Shown: one piece after another, positions 1 through 9,014 of the stretch
Layout: every line of letters begins with the position of its first letter
Numbering within the stretch: the stretch's first letter is position 1
DNA from: Candidatus Binatus sp.
GTDB lineage: Bacteria > Desulfobacterota > Binatia > Binatales > Binataceae
NCBI RefSeq assembly: GCF_030646925.1
Contig: NZ_JAUSKL010000026.1
Location: 1 to 36,302 of the forward strand
Direction: 5' to 3'
DNA: 36,302 nt
Notes under the pieces: generated by a model
Seen by the model: only the letters and a program-made list of their open reading frames with translations
Databases searched by the model: none
What the model was told of the DNA's origin: nothing
Position numbers and translations under genes: made by a program

Positions 1-247
1 CCGCCCGTCCACTATGGCGCGAGTACAGCCCGGCCAGCCGCTCAGCCTCGAAGCGCCCCTTCCAGCGACTAATATAGTTGGGGTTGCAACCGAGCAGCTG
101 GCGAATCGTCAGGTAGGACATCCCTTGCGCCAACAGCAGGATCAGCCGCGCCCGGCGCACATCCTCGGCTGGCAGGGTGCGCGAGCGCACTCTATCCCAC
201 AGTTCCTTGCGCTCCCTCGGGGCCAATCCAAGCTCTCCATCAAGCAT
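1..247 (-). CDS. IS630-like transposase, N-terminal part (runs off the window)
   Basis: Reading from an ATG at 247 towards position 1, 82 codons are open with no stop, so the gene continues beyond the window. The visible part is the helix-turn-helix DNA-binding region of an IS630/homeodomain-like transposase: basic and acidic start (LAPRERKELWDR), then RRARLILLLAQGMS, then the recognition helix region (IRQLLGCNPNYISRWKGRF), then ERLAGLYSRHSGR. In this family the module precedes a DDE catalytic domain, which cannot be seen here, so I cannot say whether the element is intact. It lies downstream of tRNA-Pro in a stretch with another decayed gene. The family call rests on the motif pattern. Confidence 0.7.
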   Translation of the reverse strand, partial: MLDGELGLAPRERKELWDRVRSRTLPAEDVRRARLILLLAQGMSYLTIRQLLGCNPNYISRWKGRFEAERLAGLYSRHSGRA

Positions 248-249
248 CC

Positions 250-421
250 CTTACGATACACTAACCCGATACCAATGTCACTGTTACAGGCCACTAGGTA
301 TGGGGCGGCTTGGGGATCGATATTCAACGCTTGCCTGAGTGAAGACCGCACGTCGCTCACGGTACGACCGGCTGAAGCACAACGCACCTCATTGACCCCG
401 TTGACGACAAGCTACGGCCAT
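250..421 (-). pseudogene. decayed short ORF of a ubiquitin-like-fold hypothetical type
   Basis: An ATG at 421 preceded by GGAGGACGA opens a frame that stops after ten codons. The neighbouring frame from about 408 reads VVNGVNEVRCASAGRTVSDV followed by RSSLRQALNIDPQAAPYLV. This resembles small bacterial proteins beginning VVNG and continuing with a TV-x-D-V-R-x-x-L helix and an LNI segment. Correcting one frame near 408-415 would join the start codon to this stretch. No proper end is visible before the transposase, so I treat it as a frameshifted remnant. The family is not named with confidence. Confidence 0.3.
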
Positions 422-615
422 AGTTCGTCCTCCGTTCTGAGGATAACGTTCGCGCGATTCGCAGTGAATCGTCGGCACTGAGAGCCGAACGAGCTTCGCG
501 ACAGAGCTGTTTTCGGGGAGAGTCCCCACAAAATCCCCCACAATCCCAGAAGAGCTGCCAGCCTCTTCCGAACAGAGTGTGGGCATAACTCTTTGAATTA
601 ACAATGAAATTGGTT

Positions 616-692
616 TGGTCGGGGTGGCCGGATTTGAACCGGCGACCACACGCACCCCAAGCGTGTGCGCTACCAGGCTGCGCCACACCCCG
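616..692 (-). tRNA. tRNA-Pro (GGG anticodon), CCA encoded
   Basis: The reverse complement folds as a complete cloverleaf. The 7-bp acceptor stem pairs CGGGGTG with CACCCCG. The D stem is GCGC/GCGC, the anticodon stem CACGC/GCGTG with loop TTGGGGT (anticodon GGG), and the T stem GCCGG/CCGGC with loop TTCAAAT. The discriminator base is A and the genomic 3' end encodes CCA. Length is 77 nt with CCA. About 55-80 bp upstream (747-773) there are AATAAT and TTGTGG boxes that could be a weak promoter, but their spacing is 15 bp, so this is only suggestive. The 3' side faces the decayed and mobile sequence at 1-600. Confidence 0.95.
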
Positions 693-789
693 ACGCTTTG
701 ACGACGCCACGCGCAAGCGCGCGCATCGGTGAGAGCAAGACACAGTATTATTTCGGGCGCATCAAGACCACAACCGCGATACCCGGGCG

Positions 790-3700
790 TCAATCGGCGG
801 CGGCGGCTTCCGGCACTTTGACTTGCACAGTGCCATCGCCAGTGTCCGGTATCAGCCATCGATAAATCAGCGGCAGGACGTAGAGCGTGAACGGCGTCGA
901 GGTGATAAGCCCGCCGATCACGACGGTGGCGAGCGGACTCTGCACTTCCGCGCCCGCGCCGCGAGAGATCGCCATCGGGATGAAGCCGAACAGCGCGACC
1001 ATCGAGGCCATCAGGATCGGGCGCAGCCGTTCGCGCGAAGCCTGCGCGATTGCTTCATCGACCGGCGTGCCCATCTCGCGCAGCCGATTGATTTCCGAGA
1101 CCAGCACGACGCCGTTTAAGACCGACACGCCGAACAGGGTGATAAATCCCACGCCGGCGGTGATCGAGAACGTCAGGCCGCGCAGCCCGAGCGCGATTAT
1201 TCCGCCGCACGCGCCGAGCAGCACGTTGCCGAAGATCAGCAGCGCCGTGCGCATCGAGTTGAACGTGTTGTAGAGCAGGATCACGATCAGCAGCAGCGAC
1301 ACCGGCACCAGCAGCATCAGGCGTTTCGATGCGCGCTGGAGATTTTCATACTGGCCACCCCACTCGAGCCACCATCCGCGGGGCAGTTCGGCCTGCTCGC
1401 CGACGGCCGCTTTGGCTTTGGCGACGAAGCTGCCGAGATCGGTGCCGCGCACATTGACCGCGACCGTAACCCGGCGAGTCAGGTTCTCCCGCCAGATCGA
1501 GACGGGCCCTTCCTCGACGGTGAAGCGCGCCAGTTGCGCGAGCGGGATCAGCTTGCCGTCGGGCGCGGCCACCATGATGTCGTCGAGCTGCTCGAGGTTC
1601 TCGCGCGAGGCTTTCGCGAAGCGAACCTGCAACAGGTAACGCGCGTCGCCTTCGACCACCTGGCCAACGATTTTGCCGCCGATCGTTTCGACCGCGTCGA
1701 GCACGTCGGAGACGTTGATACCGTAGCGGGCGACTTCGGCGCGATTGATCTCGATATTGAGCGACGGCAAGCCCTCGCGCGGCGCCACTTTGCCGTCGGC
1801 GGATCCAGGAATCTCGCTCAGAATCTTGAGCAGCTTCTTGCCGAAGCCGAGCATCTTGCCGAAATCATCGCCATAGACATGAAGGGCGACGTCCGCCTTG
1901 ATACCGGCGATCATGTCATTTACACGGTTCTCGATCGGCTGCGAAAAAGAGTAGCGGGTTTCGGGCACGCGCTCCTTGAGCTTGCGCTCGAGCTCCTTGA
2001 TCAACGCTTCGCGGCCGGTCATCCGCCACTCTTCCGGCGGCTTGAGGAAGACGTAAACGTCGCTCTCGTCGGGTCCCGCGGTGTCGGTGGCGAGTTCGGG
2101 CCGGCCGATTCGTGATACCACGCGGGTCACCTCGGGCAATTCCAGCAAGGCTTTTTCAGCGCGCGTCGCGTCTTTGGCGGCAGCGCCGAGAGAGATACTG
2201 GGCACCCGCAGCACGTCGACGTTAATCGTTCCTTCGTTGAGAGTCGGGATGAACTCGCTGCCGAGAAACGGTCCCCATGCGAAGCCGACAATCAGCAGGA
2301 CCAGCGACGCGCCGAGCGCGATCTGCGGCCGCGGCCCGATCCATCCGGCGGCGTTCGCATGCCATCGATCGAACATTCGTGCGATATACGGCTCGTGAGC
2401 CGGAACTTTTTTGAGGAGTAGCGACGCCATCACCGGCACGAACGTGAGCGCGCATAACAGCGAGCCGCAGAGCGCGAAGATCACGGTCAGCGCCATCGGA
2501 CGAAACATTTTTCCTTCGACGTTCTCGAACGTCAGGATCGGCAGGTACACGATGATGATGATCCCGATTGCAAATACGATCGGGCGCAGTACCTCGCGGC
2601 CCGCCTCGAAGATGCGATGGCTCATCGAATGTCCGCGCGGATCGGACGTGGCAAGGCGGCGGAAAATGTTCTCGATCATGACGACCGAGCCGTCCACGAT
2701 TAGTCCGAAATCGATCGCGCCGAGGCTCATCAGATTGCCCGACACGCCGCTCCACTTCATGCCCATGAACGCCACCAGCATCGAGAGCGGAATCACCGAC
2801 GCAACGATCAGGCTGGCGCGGATGTCGCCGAGGAACAGAAACAGGACGACGACCACCAGGATCGCGCCCTCGACCAGATTATGGCTGACGGTCTCAATCG
2901 TTCGTTTGATCAGATCGGCCCGATCGTAAAACGGCTCGATCTTGACGCCTTCGGGCAGCGTCGGCTGGATCTCCTTGATTTTGGCCTTGACCCGCTCGAC
3001 CACGGTGCGCGAGTTCTCGCCGATCAGCATCATGACCACGCCGACCACTGTTTCGCCCTTGCCGTCATGCGTGACTGCGCCCTGTCGGATACGCGGTGCG
3101 AACGCGACCTTGCCGAGATTTTTGGCGTAGATCGGCACGCCGGTGCGATTGCCGACCACGATATTACCGACGTCGGCCAGGTTCTGGATCAGGCCGGTGC
3201 CGCGGATCACTTCCTGCTCGCCGCTGCGCACGATATAGCCGCCGCCGGCGCTGGCATTGTTTTTCTCGAGCGCGCGGAAGACGTCGCTCAAGCTCAGGCC
3301 GTAAGCCACCAGCGAACTTGGGTCGAGTTGCAGTTCGAAGGTCCGGAGTTCGCCGCCAAAGCTGTTGACTTCAACGACGCCTGGAACCGCTTTCAGGCGC
3401 GGCGCAATTTGCCAGTTCAGAATCGATCGAAGATCCATCAGGCTGCGATTCGGATCGACCACCTCGAACTGGTAAATCTCGCCGAGCGCGGTCGATACCG
3501 GCGTCATCTCAGGTGAGCCGTAGCCCTTCGGAATCAGTTCGCGCGCCGCCGGCAGTCGTTCCATCACGAGGCGCCGGGCAAAGTAGATGTCGTACTTCTC
3601 TTCGAAGTAAATCCACACCGAAGACAGTCCGAAGCGCGAGAGTGAGCGGATTTCCGTGATACCGGGCATCCCGCGCATCGCGATCTCGACCGGAAACGTG

Positions 3701-3894
3701 ATGAACTTCTCGACTTCCGCGGGCCCGAGTCCCTGCGCGTCGGTCACCACCTGCACCACGTTGGGCGTGACGTCGGGCACCGCGTCGATCGGCAGCGAAA
3801 CCAGCGCGCGCGCGCCCAGGCCAACGATCACGAGCACCAGGATGATCGTGAGCAGGCGGTTCTGCAGCGCCGCTTCGAATAGTCGATTGGCCAT
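790..3894 (-). CDS. czcA: heavy-metal efflux RND permease, CzcA family
   Basis: This 1034-residue inner-membrane proton antiporter is the pump of a tripartite cation exporter. It has the normal length and layout of the HME-RND family: an N-terminal transmembrane helix (residues 10-30), a large periplasmic loop beginning PIDAVPDVTPNVVQV, a central helix block, a second periplasmic loop, and a C-terminal helix block. The helix-4 signature DFGLIVDGSVVMIEN (about residues 395-409) retains the three acidic proton-relay positions seen in CzcA-type divalent-cation pumps, so Zn/Co/Cd is more likely than Cu/Ag. Substrate remains an inference. It is the last gene of the czcCBA operon, starting 3 nt after the stop of czcB. 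Confidence 0.95.
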   Translation of the reverse strand: MANRLFEAALQNRLLTIILVLVIVGLGARALVSLPIDAVPDVTPNVVQVVTDAQGLGPAEVEKFITFPVEIAMRGMPGITEIRSLSRFGLSSVWIYFEEKYDIYFARRLVMERLPAARELIPKGYGSPEMTPVSTALGEIYQFEVVDPNRSLMDLRSILNWQIAPRLKAVPGVVEVNSFGGELRTFELQLDPSSLVAYGLSLSDVFRALEKNNASAGGGYIVRSGEQEVIRGTGLIQNLADVGNIVVGNRTGVPIYAKNLGKVAFAPRIRQGAVTHDGKGETVVGVVMMLIGENSRTVVERVKAKIKEIQPTLPEGVKIEPFYDRADLIKRTIETVSHNLVEGAILVVVVLFLFLGDIRASLIVASVIPLSMLVAFMGMKWSGVSGNLMSLGAIDFGLIVDGSVVMIENIFRRLATSDPRGHSMSHRIFEAGREVLRPIVFAIGIIIIVYLPILTFENVEGKMFRPMALTVIFALCGSLLCALTFVPVMASLLLKKVPAHEPYIARMFDRWHANAAGWIGPRPQIALGASLVLLIVGFAWGPFLGSEFIPTLNEGTINVDVLRVPSISLGAAAKDATRAEKALLELPEVTRVVSRIGRPELATDTAGPDESDVYVFLKPPEEWRMTGREALIKELERKLKERVPETRYSFSQPIENRVNDMIAGIKADVALHVYGDDFGKMLGFGKKLLKILSEIPGSADGKVAPREGLPSLNIEINRAEVARYGINVSDVLDAVETIGGKIVGQVVEGDARYLLQVRFAKASRENLEQLDDIMVAAPDGKLIPLAQLARFTVEEGPVSIWRENLTRRVTVAVNVRGTDLGSFVAKAKAAVGEQAELPRGWWLEWGGQYENLQRASKRLMLLVPVSLLLIVILLYNTFNSMRTALLIFGNVLLGACGGIIALGLRGLTFSITAGVGFITLFGVSVLNGVVLVSEINRLREMGTPVDEAIAQASRERLRPILMASMVALFGFIPMAISRGAGAEVQSPLATVVIGGLITSTPFTLYVLPLIYRWLIPDTGDGTVQVKVPEAAAAD

Positions 3895-3897
3895 TAC

Positions 3898-5049
3898 TCA
3901 GCGCATCTCACGATTGACGAACATTGCCTTGAGCGCGAGGCCGCCTTCCGAGACTACGCGCTCGCCCTCTCTCACGCCGGACACTATTTCGACGTCGGAA
4001 TGGCCGGCCGAACCCAGCGTCACCGGTCTCACTGCGAAGCTGGCGGCGGAGACTTCGACGAACACCGACTTCTGGCCGTTGATTTCATAGACCGCGGAGG
4101 CCGGCGCCGTCAGCACTTCGCGCGATGCGCGCGCGGTGGTGGTGATCTGCGCATTGGCGAACATCCCGGGCTTGAGCCGCCGCTCGGGATTCGGCACGTC
4201 GATTCGCGCCTGCACGGTGCGCGTCGAGCGCTCGACGGTATCGCCGATGTAGGACACGACTCCGTTGAAGCGCTCGTCGGGATACGCGCCGACGGTTATT
4301 TCGGCGGGCTCGCCGATCTGCAAGGTCGATAGGTCGTGCTCGAACACGTTGACCAGCACCCAGACGTTGCGCAGATCGATAATCGTCATCACGCTTTCAT
4401 CGCCCGAGACAAACGCGCCGATTGTGAGATTGCGCTTGGTAACGGTGCCGGCGATCGGCGCGGTCAGGGTGAAATCGGAGAGCGGCGGGCCATTTTCGGG
4501 CCAGGCGAGACCCGCGAGTTCCTTGGGTGAGATTAACAGGCGCAGCGCTTCGCGCGTGCTCTTGTATTGCGCCAGCGCGATCTCGTGATTGGCGCGCGCC
4601 TCGAGCACGTCCTTGGCGGAGGCGATCTTGTCCTTGAAGAGACGCTCCTCGCGCGCGAGATGCTGCCCGGCGATCTGTTCGAGCACCCGCGATTTCAGAT
4701 ACTCCGCCTTGGCCTGCCCGAGTTCGATACTGCTCAGCACCGCCAGCGGATCGCCCGGCTTGACCTCCTGTCCCGGCTCGGCGATCAGCTTCAGCACGCG
4801 CGCTCGAATCCGCGGCGTCACGTGCGCGATTTTGCGCGCGTCGGGCTCGATCATCGCGGTCGCGGCAATCAGATTCGACAACCTTTTGCGCTTGATCTCG
4901 GCGAACTTCAGATCCGCCTGCGCCTTCGAGCCCTGGCCCAGCGAGATCGTTCCCTTGGCGGGCAACTTGTCCGTCGCCGCACCGGCCATCGCCGGAGACG
5001 CGACCGCGAGCAGCAGCGCGAGCATCAGACTTGCGATCGTGTGATTCAT
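3898..5049 (-). CDS. czcB: efflux periplasmic adaptor (membrane fusion protein), CzcB family
   Basis: This 383-residue adaptor links the CzcA permease to the outer-membrane channel. I chose the ATG at 5049 because it overlaps the czcC stop in an ATGA junction, has GGAG upstream, and is followed by a clear signal peptide (MNHTIASLMLALLLAVASPAMA). A frame extension upstream to 5094 would put a basic stretch ahead of the signal. The middle contains the biotinyl-lipoyl-like half-domains (PGQEVKPGDPLAVL and APIAGTVTKRNLTIGAFV) flanking an alpha-hairpin rich in Glu/Arg/Ala. Beta-barrel and membrane-proximal segments follow, including RRLKPGMFANAQI. I see no His-rich N-terminal metal-binding tail of the kind some CzcB proteins carry. 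Confidence 0.92.
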   Translation of the reverse strand: MNHTIASLMLALLLAVASPAMAGAATDKLPAKGTISLGQGSKAQADLKFAEIKRKRLSNLIAATAMIEPDARKIAHVTPRIRARVLKLIAEPGQEVKPGDPLAVLSSIELGQAKAEYLKSRVLEQIAGQHLAREERLFKDKIASAKDVLEARANHEIALAQYKSTREALRLLISPKELAGLAWPENGPPLSDFTLTAPIAGTVTKRNLTIGAFVSGDESVMTIIDLRNVWVLVNVFEHDLSTLQIGEPAEITVGAYPDERFNGVVSYIGDTVERSTRTVQARIDVPNPERRLKPGMFANAQITTTARASREVLTAPASAVYEINGQKSVFVEVSAASFAVRPVTLGSAGHSDVEIVSGVREGERVVSEGGLALKAMFVNREMR

Positions 5050-6317
5050 AGGGGCGCTCCGGTGGCGAGTTCGAGCGCGATTTGAGAACTCCACACTCCG
5101 AACCCGGCGTCGAGGTAGGCGGTGCGCGCCTCGAAGGTCAGCCGTTCCGCGACCGACAGCCGCAGCAGATCAATCTTACCTTCTTTAAACGCCCGCTCCA
5201 GCAGGTTGAAGCTTTCCCGCGCCGGAACCACCACGTCGTGCTGGTAGATTTGAAGCTGCCTGTACGCGGCTAGATAACCGTAGTAGGCGTCGCGGACTTC
5301 GCGTTCGATATCCAGATACTTAGCGCGCTCGCGCGCACTCGCTTGGCGGCGGCGCGCTTCGATCACGGTCGCTTCTCCCGTGCGCCGATTGAACAGCGGG
5401 ATCGAAAGGCCGAGCGTGCCGCCGACGAAACGTTCGGTGTTCAACTCGTGTCCAAGAAAAACGCCGAAGGACGGATTGGGAAGATTCATGCGTTGGTTAA
5501 GAGCATATTCGGCGTTCAGCCGAGCCACTTCAAGTTGCCGCGCGCGCAGGTCGGGCCGTCTACTTTTTGCATTTGCCACCAGCGTCTCAAGATCGATTGC
5601 CAGTTTGGGAGGATTGAAGTCACCGGTCGGGTCAGGCTCAGGCCCGGCATATCCACCCAGCAGGCGCCCGAGACTCGATCTTTGAAGCCGATAAATTTCC
5701 TGGCCCTGGATAAGCGCGCGCTGGCTCTGACCATACCGGACGACCGCCAGATTGTGATCGATTTGGCCGATCTCGCCGGCGCTCAGACGAATCCGCGCAG
5801 CCTCGAGCAGGCGCGCGTCGAGCGCTTCGACCTCGGTCAAGAGGCGCACCAGTTGGCGCGCGCGGAGCGCGTCGAGGAAGGTCAGCCTGACCGTGGCGAT
5901 GAGCAGCCGGAATCCGTCCTCAAATTCGGCGGCCGATTGTTGGAGCCGGACGGTGCGGGACTTTTGGCGAAGCGAGCGCTGACCAAAAACCTCGAACTCC
6001 TGCCTCATGCCGACGCGCCAATCCTGCGTGTTCGAGCGGTTCGAGCGCGCGCGATAGTTGGCCGCATTGTCACTCTCAAAATCGGACTGGCTAAGATAGT
6101 TGGCCTGTTCGAGTTCGCCCCGCGCGACGTTGATCTCCTGCGCCGCGGCGGCGAGATCGGGGTTATGCGCCCGCGCGATCGAGATGGCGTCCTCGAGGGT
6201 AATTTCCTGGGCCGCGTGCGAGACAGGGATATTCAGAAGCAACGCGATCAATACGATCGCGGCGTAAAGTGATCGGCTAGCAGTTTTCAACGTTTTCCCG
6301 GCGACCACACCTTCCAT
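5046..6317 (-). CDS. czcC: outer-membrane efflux channel, TolC/CzcC family
   Basis: This 423-residue protein is the outer-membrane factor of the metal pump. A signal peptide occupies roughly residues 1-36, ending near SHAAQEI. Two OEP repeats follow, each opening with a helix of the type TLEDAISIARAHNPDLAAAAQEI. A sequence typical of CzcC appears at NLPNPSFGVFLGHELN, followed by GGTLGLSIPLFNRRTGE. Long Arg/Ala/Glu-rich helices form the periplasmic tunnel. A GGAGGG box lies about 11 nt before the ATG. It is the first gene of the operon and its stop overlaps the czcB start by 4 nt. No metal-responsive regulator is encoded within view; 6318-6577 upstream contains no gene and only a short inverted repeat (ACGGA/TCCGT, 6462-6476). 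Confidence 0.9.
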   Translation of the reverse strand: MEGVVAGKTLKTASRSLYAAIVLIALLLNIPVSHAAQEITLEDAISIARAHNPDLAAAAQEINVARGELEQANYLSQSDFESDNAANYRARSNRSNTQDWRVGMRQEFEVFGQRSLRQKSRTVRLQQSAAEFEDGFRLLIATVRLTFLDALRARQLVRLLTEVEALDARLLEAARIRLSAGEIGQIDHNLAVVRYGQSQRALIQGQEIYRLQRSSLGRLLGGYAGPEPDPTGDFNPPKLAIDLETLVANAKSRRPDLRARQLEVARLNAEYALNQRMNLPNPSFGVFLGHELNTERFVGGTLGLSIPLFNRRTGEATVIEARRRQASARERAKYLDIEREVRDAYYGYLAAYRQLQIYQHDVVVPARESFNLLERAFKEGKIDLLRLSVAERLTFEARTAYLDAGFGVWSSQIALELATGAPL

Positions 6318-6577
6318 CCACGAATTCGCCCTCCGCGCATTTCCGCCGCAGCGATGCTGTCCGAGTCGGAAACCGTCGATTTTCTACCGGATGGCGCTTG
6401 ACGGATTCTGACATAGGCTCAATCGTGTGGCCATTTGGGCGACCCGCAAAAGGTAGCCAATGAGACGGAAAATCTCCGTTCAAGACCGGGCATGGCATCC
6501 CGTGCCGCGATTTAGACGGCCCCGAGCCGGATTAATTCACGCCTGATACAGGGATCGCGTCGAGAGGGCGCGCCCTG

Positions 6578-7321
6578 CTACGGTTTTTTCTTCGCCGCGA
6601 CCCGCGGCCGCCACTGCACGAACGATCGCATATCGACCTGAAACGTCCACGCGCTCTTCGACTGATTGATCAGATGCACGATCTCGTCGCAGATCGCCGA
6701 CGGCGGCACGAAATGCGACGGATCCACGTCGGGCATCGACTCGCGCACCCGCTCGCTATCGACCGCACCATCGACGTCGAGCGCCGCCGCGTGCACGCCG
6801 AGATGCATGAACTCGTAGGCCACCGATTCGGCGATCGCGCGCTGCGCGAGCTTCGACGCGTTGTAGGCCGAGTATTGCGCCGGGCCACTCCGCGACTCGG
6901 AGCCGAGCACGAAGATCACCGTGCCGGATTTGCGCTCGGCCATCTTGCCGATCACCGCCTGGGTGCAGAAAAAAGGACCGAAGGCGTTGACCTTCAACTG
7001 GGAATCGAAATCCTCTTCGGTGATTTCGGTGAATTTCTTGCGCAGATATGCGCCGGCATTATTGATCAACACCGAGATTGGTCCGAGCTCGCGCTCGACG
7101 GTTTCGACCGCCGCGACCACCTGCTCGCGGCGCGATACGTCGGTCGGCGTGACGACGGCCTTGCCACCTTGGGCGCGGATCAGTTCCGCGGTTTCCTCGA
7201 GTTGCGACTTGGTGCGCGCAATCAGGCCTACGTGAAAGCCTTCACGGGCCATGCGGAGTGCGATGTCGCGGCCGATGCCGCGGCCAGCGCCGGTTACCAG
7301 TGCGATTTTGGGGTCAGACAT
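6578..7321 (-). CDS. short-chain dehydrogenase/reductase (SDR), classical type
   Basis: This 247-residue NAD(P)-dependent oxidoreductase has a Rossmann fold. The ATG at 7321 is chosen because the nucleotide-binding motif then starts at the usual distance (MSDPKIALVTGAGRGIGRD); an earlier in-frame ATG at 7357 would add 12 residues with no family support. The classical features are all present: TGAGRGIG, INNAGAY (the NNAG motif), a Ser-containing strand (VLGSESRSG) and the catalytic Tyr/Lys in YNASK. The Arg after the first beta-alpha unit (LIARTKSQL) suggests NADPH preference. The substrate cannot be told from sequence. It is divergent from the secreted-protein gene at 7441. Confidence 0.9.
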   Translation of the reverse strand: MSDPKIALVTGAGRGIGRDIALRMAREGFHVGLIARTKSQLEETAELIRAQGGKAVVTPTDVSRREQVVAAVETVERELGPISVLINNAGAYLRKKFTEITEEDFDSQLKVNAFGPFFCTQAVIGKMAERKSGTVIFVLGSESRSGPAQYSAYNASKLAQRAIAESVAYEFMHLGVHAAALDVDGAVDSERVRESMPDVDPSHFVPPSAICDEIVHLINQSKSAWTFQVDMRSFVQWRPRVAAKKKP

Positions 7322-7367
7322 AACGCCGAATCTTACCCACTTGTCGGAAGCGTGCAAACCTTACCAA

Positions 7368-7381
7368 ATATTTGCAAATAT
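7368..7381. promoter_or_regulatory. 14-bp perfect palindrome in a divergent intergenic region
   Basis: ATATTTGCAAATAT is a perfect palindrome, clearly more AT-rich than its surroundings, lying between the divergent starts at 7321 and 7441. Its position and symmetry fit a repressor operator controlling one or both genes. No regulator gene is adjacent, and function is inferred from position only. Confidence 0.35.
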
Positions 7382-7440
7382 GTGGCGCTTGCCTTAACAC
7401 TCGCGTTGATGAATGGTAACGTTGCCCGTCGAGGTGCTCC

Positions 7441-8148
7441 ATGCCCGTTTCTTATAGTCGTCGCGGCAGCCAAAATCGCACCTTCCTCAACCTGACTGGT
7501 TCCGTAGCTGTCGTTTCGGTAGTGGTTTTCGCGCTGATGTTCGCCGGCGGAGGCGTCTCGTACGCCGATGACCCCGATTCCGGCATCAGCGCCGCGCCCG
7601 ATTCCGACGCCCCGCCGACTCTTATTCCAGATACGACGTGGGAAAGCGCAAACCAGGTCCTCGAACTCCCGCAGGAATGCAATCCCGAGCACGCTTCCAT
7701 TCCGTGCGATCAGCATCCGGTTGCGGTCGCCAACGACTCTTCGTCGAGCAGCGATGATGACGATGAAGAGGACGTCGAGACGGCAGGAATCAAGTCCGGC
7801 GCGGTTAACGACGCGGATGCCGGCGGCGGCGACGCGCTTGCGATGCAGCAATGGGGCGTCGTCGATGAATACGAAAATGAAGGCGCCGAAGCGTCCGCGA
7901 TGATGACGCCGACCGGATGGGTCGTCACCGGCGTCTATCCCGCCAACACCAACGCTGGTCCGCGGATGGCGCTGATGGCCGGCCGATCGCCGTGGCACTT
8001 TGCCACCGCCCCGATGAGCAGTCCGCTCACCCAGGCCGCGCGTCCGCCGCTGAATTTCGGACCCTGGATGACGTCGCCTTCGACTACCTGGAACCGGCCC
8101 GCGGGCGGTCCGATGATGATGCCCGGCATGTCGCTTCGGATGCGCTGA
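7441..8148 (+). CDS. secreted acidic hypothetical protein
   Basis: I do not recognise this 235-residue protein. A basic N-terminus and a hydrophobic stretch (residues 20-37, VAVVSVVVFALMFAGGGVSYA) look like a signal peptide cleaved after YA. The mature part has two Cys (ECNPEHASIPCDQH) that could form a small disulfide loop. A Ser/Asp/Glu run at about residues 99-114 (SSSSSDDDDEEDVE) follows, and the C-terminal third is rich in Pro, Met and Trp, ending in a PGMSLRMR tail. GAGGT sits about 5 nt upstream of the ATG. It is probably a single-gene unit. Its function is unknown; the acidic run could bind cations, but nothing else supports that. Confidence 0.7.
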   Translation: MPVSYSRRGSQNRTFLNLTGSVAVVSVVVFALMFAGGGVSYADDPDSGISAAPDSDAPPTLIPDTTWESANQVLELPQECNPEHASIPCDQHPVAVANDSSSSSDDDDEEDVETAGIKSGAVNDADAGGGDALAMQQWGVVDEYENEGAEASAMMTPTGWVVTGVYPANTNAGPRMALMAGRSPWHFATAPMSSPLTQAARPPLNFGPWMTSPSTTWNRPAGGPMMMPGMSLRMR

Positions 8149-8221
8149 CACGACCTATTAACACTGAGCTTCGATCGCGAAGTTCGAAGCGAGCCGCGAT
8201 CGGCTGGAGTATACTTGGTTA

Positions 8222-8992
8222 ATGCTCATCACGGTCGACGTCGGCAACAGCGATATCGTAATCGGAATCTACGAAGGCGAGCGTCTGCGCAATCACTGGC
8301 GGATCTCGACCATCCGCGATCGCACTACCGACGAACACGGCGCGCTGTTGAACACGCTGTTCGGCGCCGCCGGTATTCCGCCCGGCCTCAAGCCTGAAGG
8401 CATAGCGATAGCGTGCGTCGTGCCGCCGCTCAACCAGGTGATGGAACAGCTCGCGATGCGCTATTTCCATTGCGATCCGCTGATGGTCGGTCCGGGAATC
8501 AAGACCGGGATGCCGATCCTCTATGAGAATCCCAAGGAAGTCGGCGCGGACAGGATCGTCAACGCAGTCGCGGCGTTCGAGCGCTACTCGAGCGCCTGCA
8601 TCGTGGTCGATTTTGGCACCGCGACCAGCTTCGACTACATCACGGGCAAGGGCGAGTATGCGGGCGGCGCGATCGCGCCGGGGCTCGGCGTCTCGATGAA
8701 CGCGCTGATCGAGCACGCCGCCAAGCTTTATCGCGTCGAGCTGGTGCGTCCGCGCGAGGCGGTCGGCCGCACTACGATCTCGTCGATCCAGTCAGGGCTC
8801 ATCTTCGGATACACCGCGCTGGTCGATGGACTGGTCACGCGCATCCTGCGCGAGCGCGGCGAAAAGGCGCGCATAATCGCGACTGGCACCTTCGCCGATT
8901 TGATCGCGCCGGAGAGCGAAACGATCGAGGAAGTGGACGAGTTCCTGACATTGAAGGGCCTCAGATTGATTTTCGAGCGCAATCGTCGCTAG
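8222..8992 (+). CDS. coaX: type III pantothenate kinase
   Basis: This 256-residue enzyme phosphorylates pantothenate with ATP in the first step of coenzyme A synthesis. It carries the ASKHA-fold marks of CoaX: the N-terminal phosphate loop ITVDVGNSDIVIGIYEG, the mid-protein GADRIVNAVAAFERY, and VVDFGTATSFDYI. The GGAIAPGLGVSMNAL segment and a C-terminal ATGTFADLIAPES segment match the family in order and spacing. The usual length is about 255 residues. It is followed after 22 bp by the MBL-fold gene in the same direction, suggesting co-transcription. BirA is often next to coaX but is not seen here. Confidence 0.95.
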   Translation: MLITVDVGNSDIVIGIYEGERLRNHWRISTIRDRTTDEHGALLNTLFGAAGIPPGLKPEGIAIACVVPPLNQVMEQLAMRYFHCDPLMVGPGIKTGMPILYENPKEVGADRIVNAVAAFERYSSACIVVDFGTATSFDYITGKGEYAGGAIAPGLGVSMNALIEHAAKLYRVELVRPREAVGRTTISSIQSGLIFGYTALVDGLVTRILRERGEKARIIATGTFADLIAPESETIEEVDEFLTLKGLRLIFERNRR

Positions 8993-9014
8993 GAATACGT
9001 GCGAGAGGCTCGCG

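Noticed and set aside
5050-5094. Upstream extension of czcB to 5094
   Set aside because: It would put 15 mainly basic residues before the signal peptide and overlap czcC further; the ATG at 5049 has GGAG and the ATGA junction.
6318-6577. Small gene or metal-sensor regulator upstream of czcC
   Set aside because: The only long frame there (minus strand) lacks a ribosome site and any helix-turn-helix or metal-ligand pattern.
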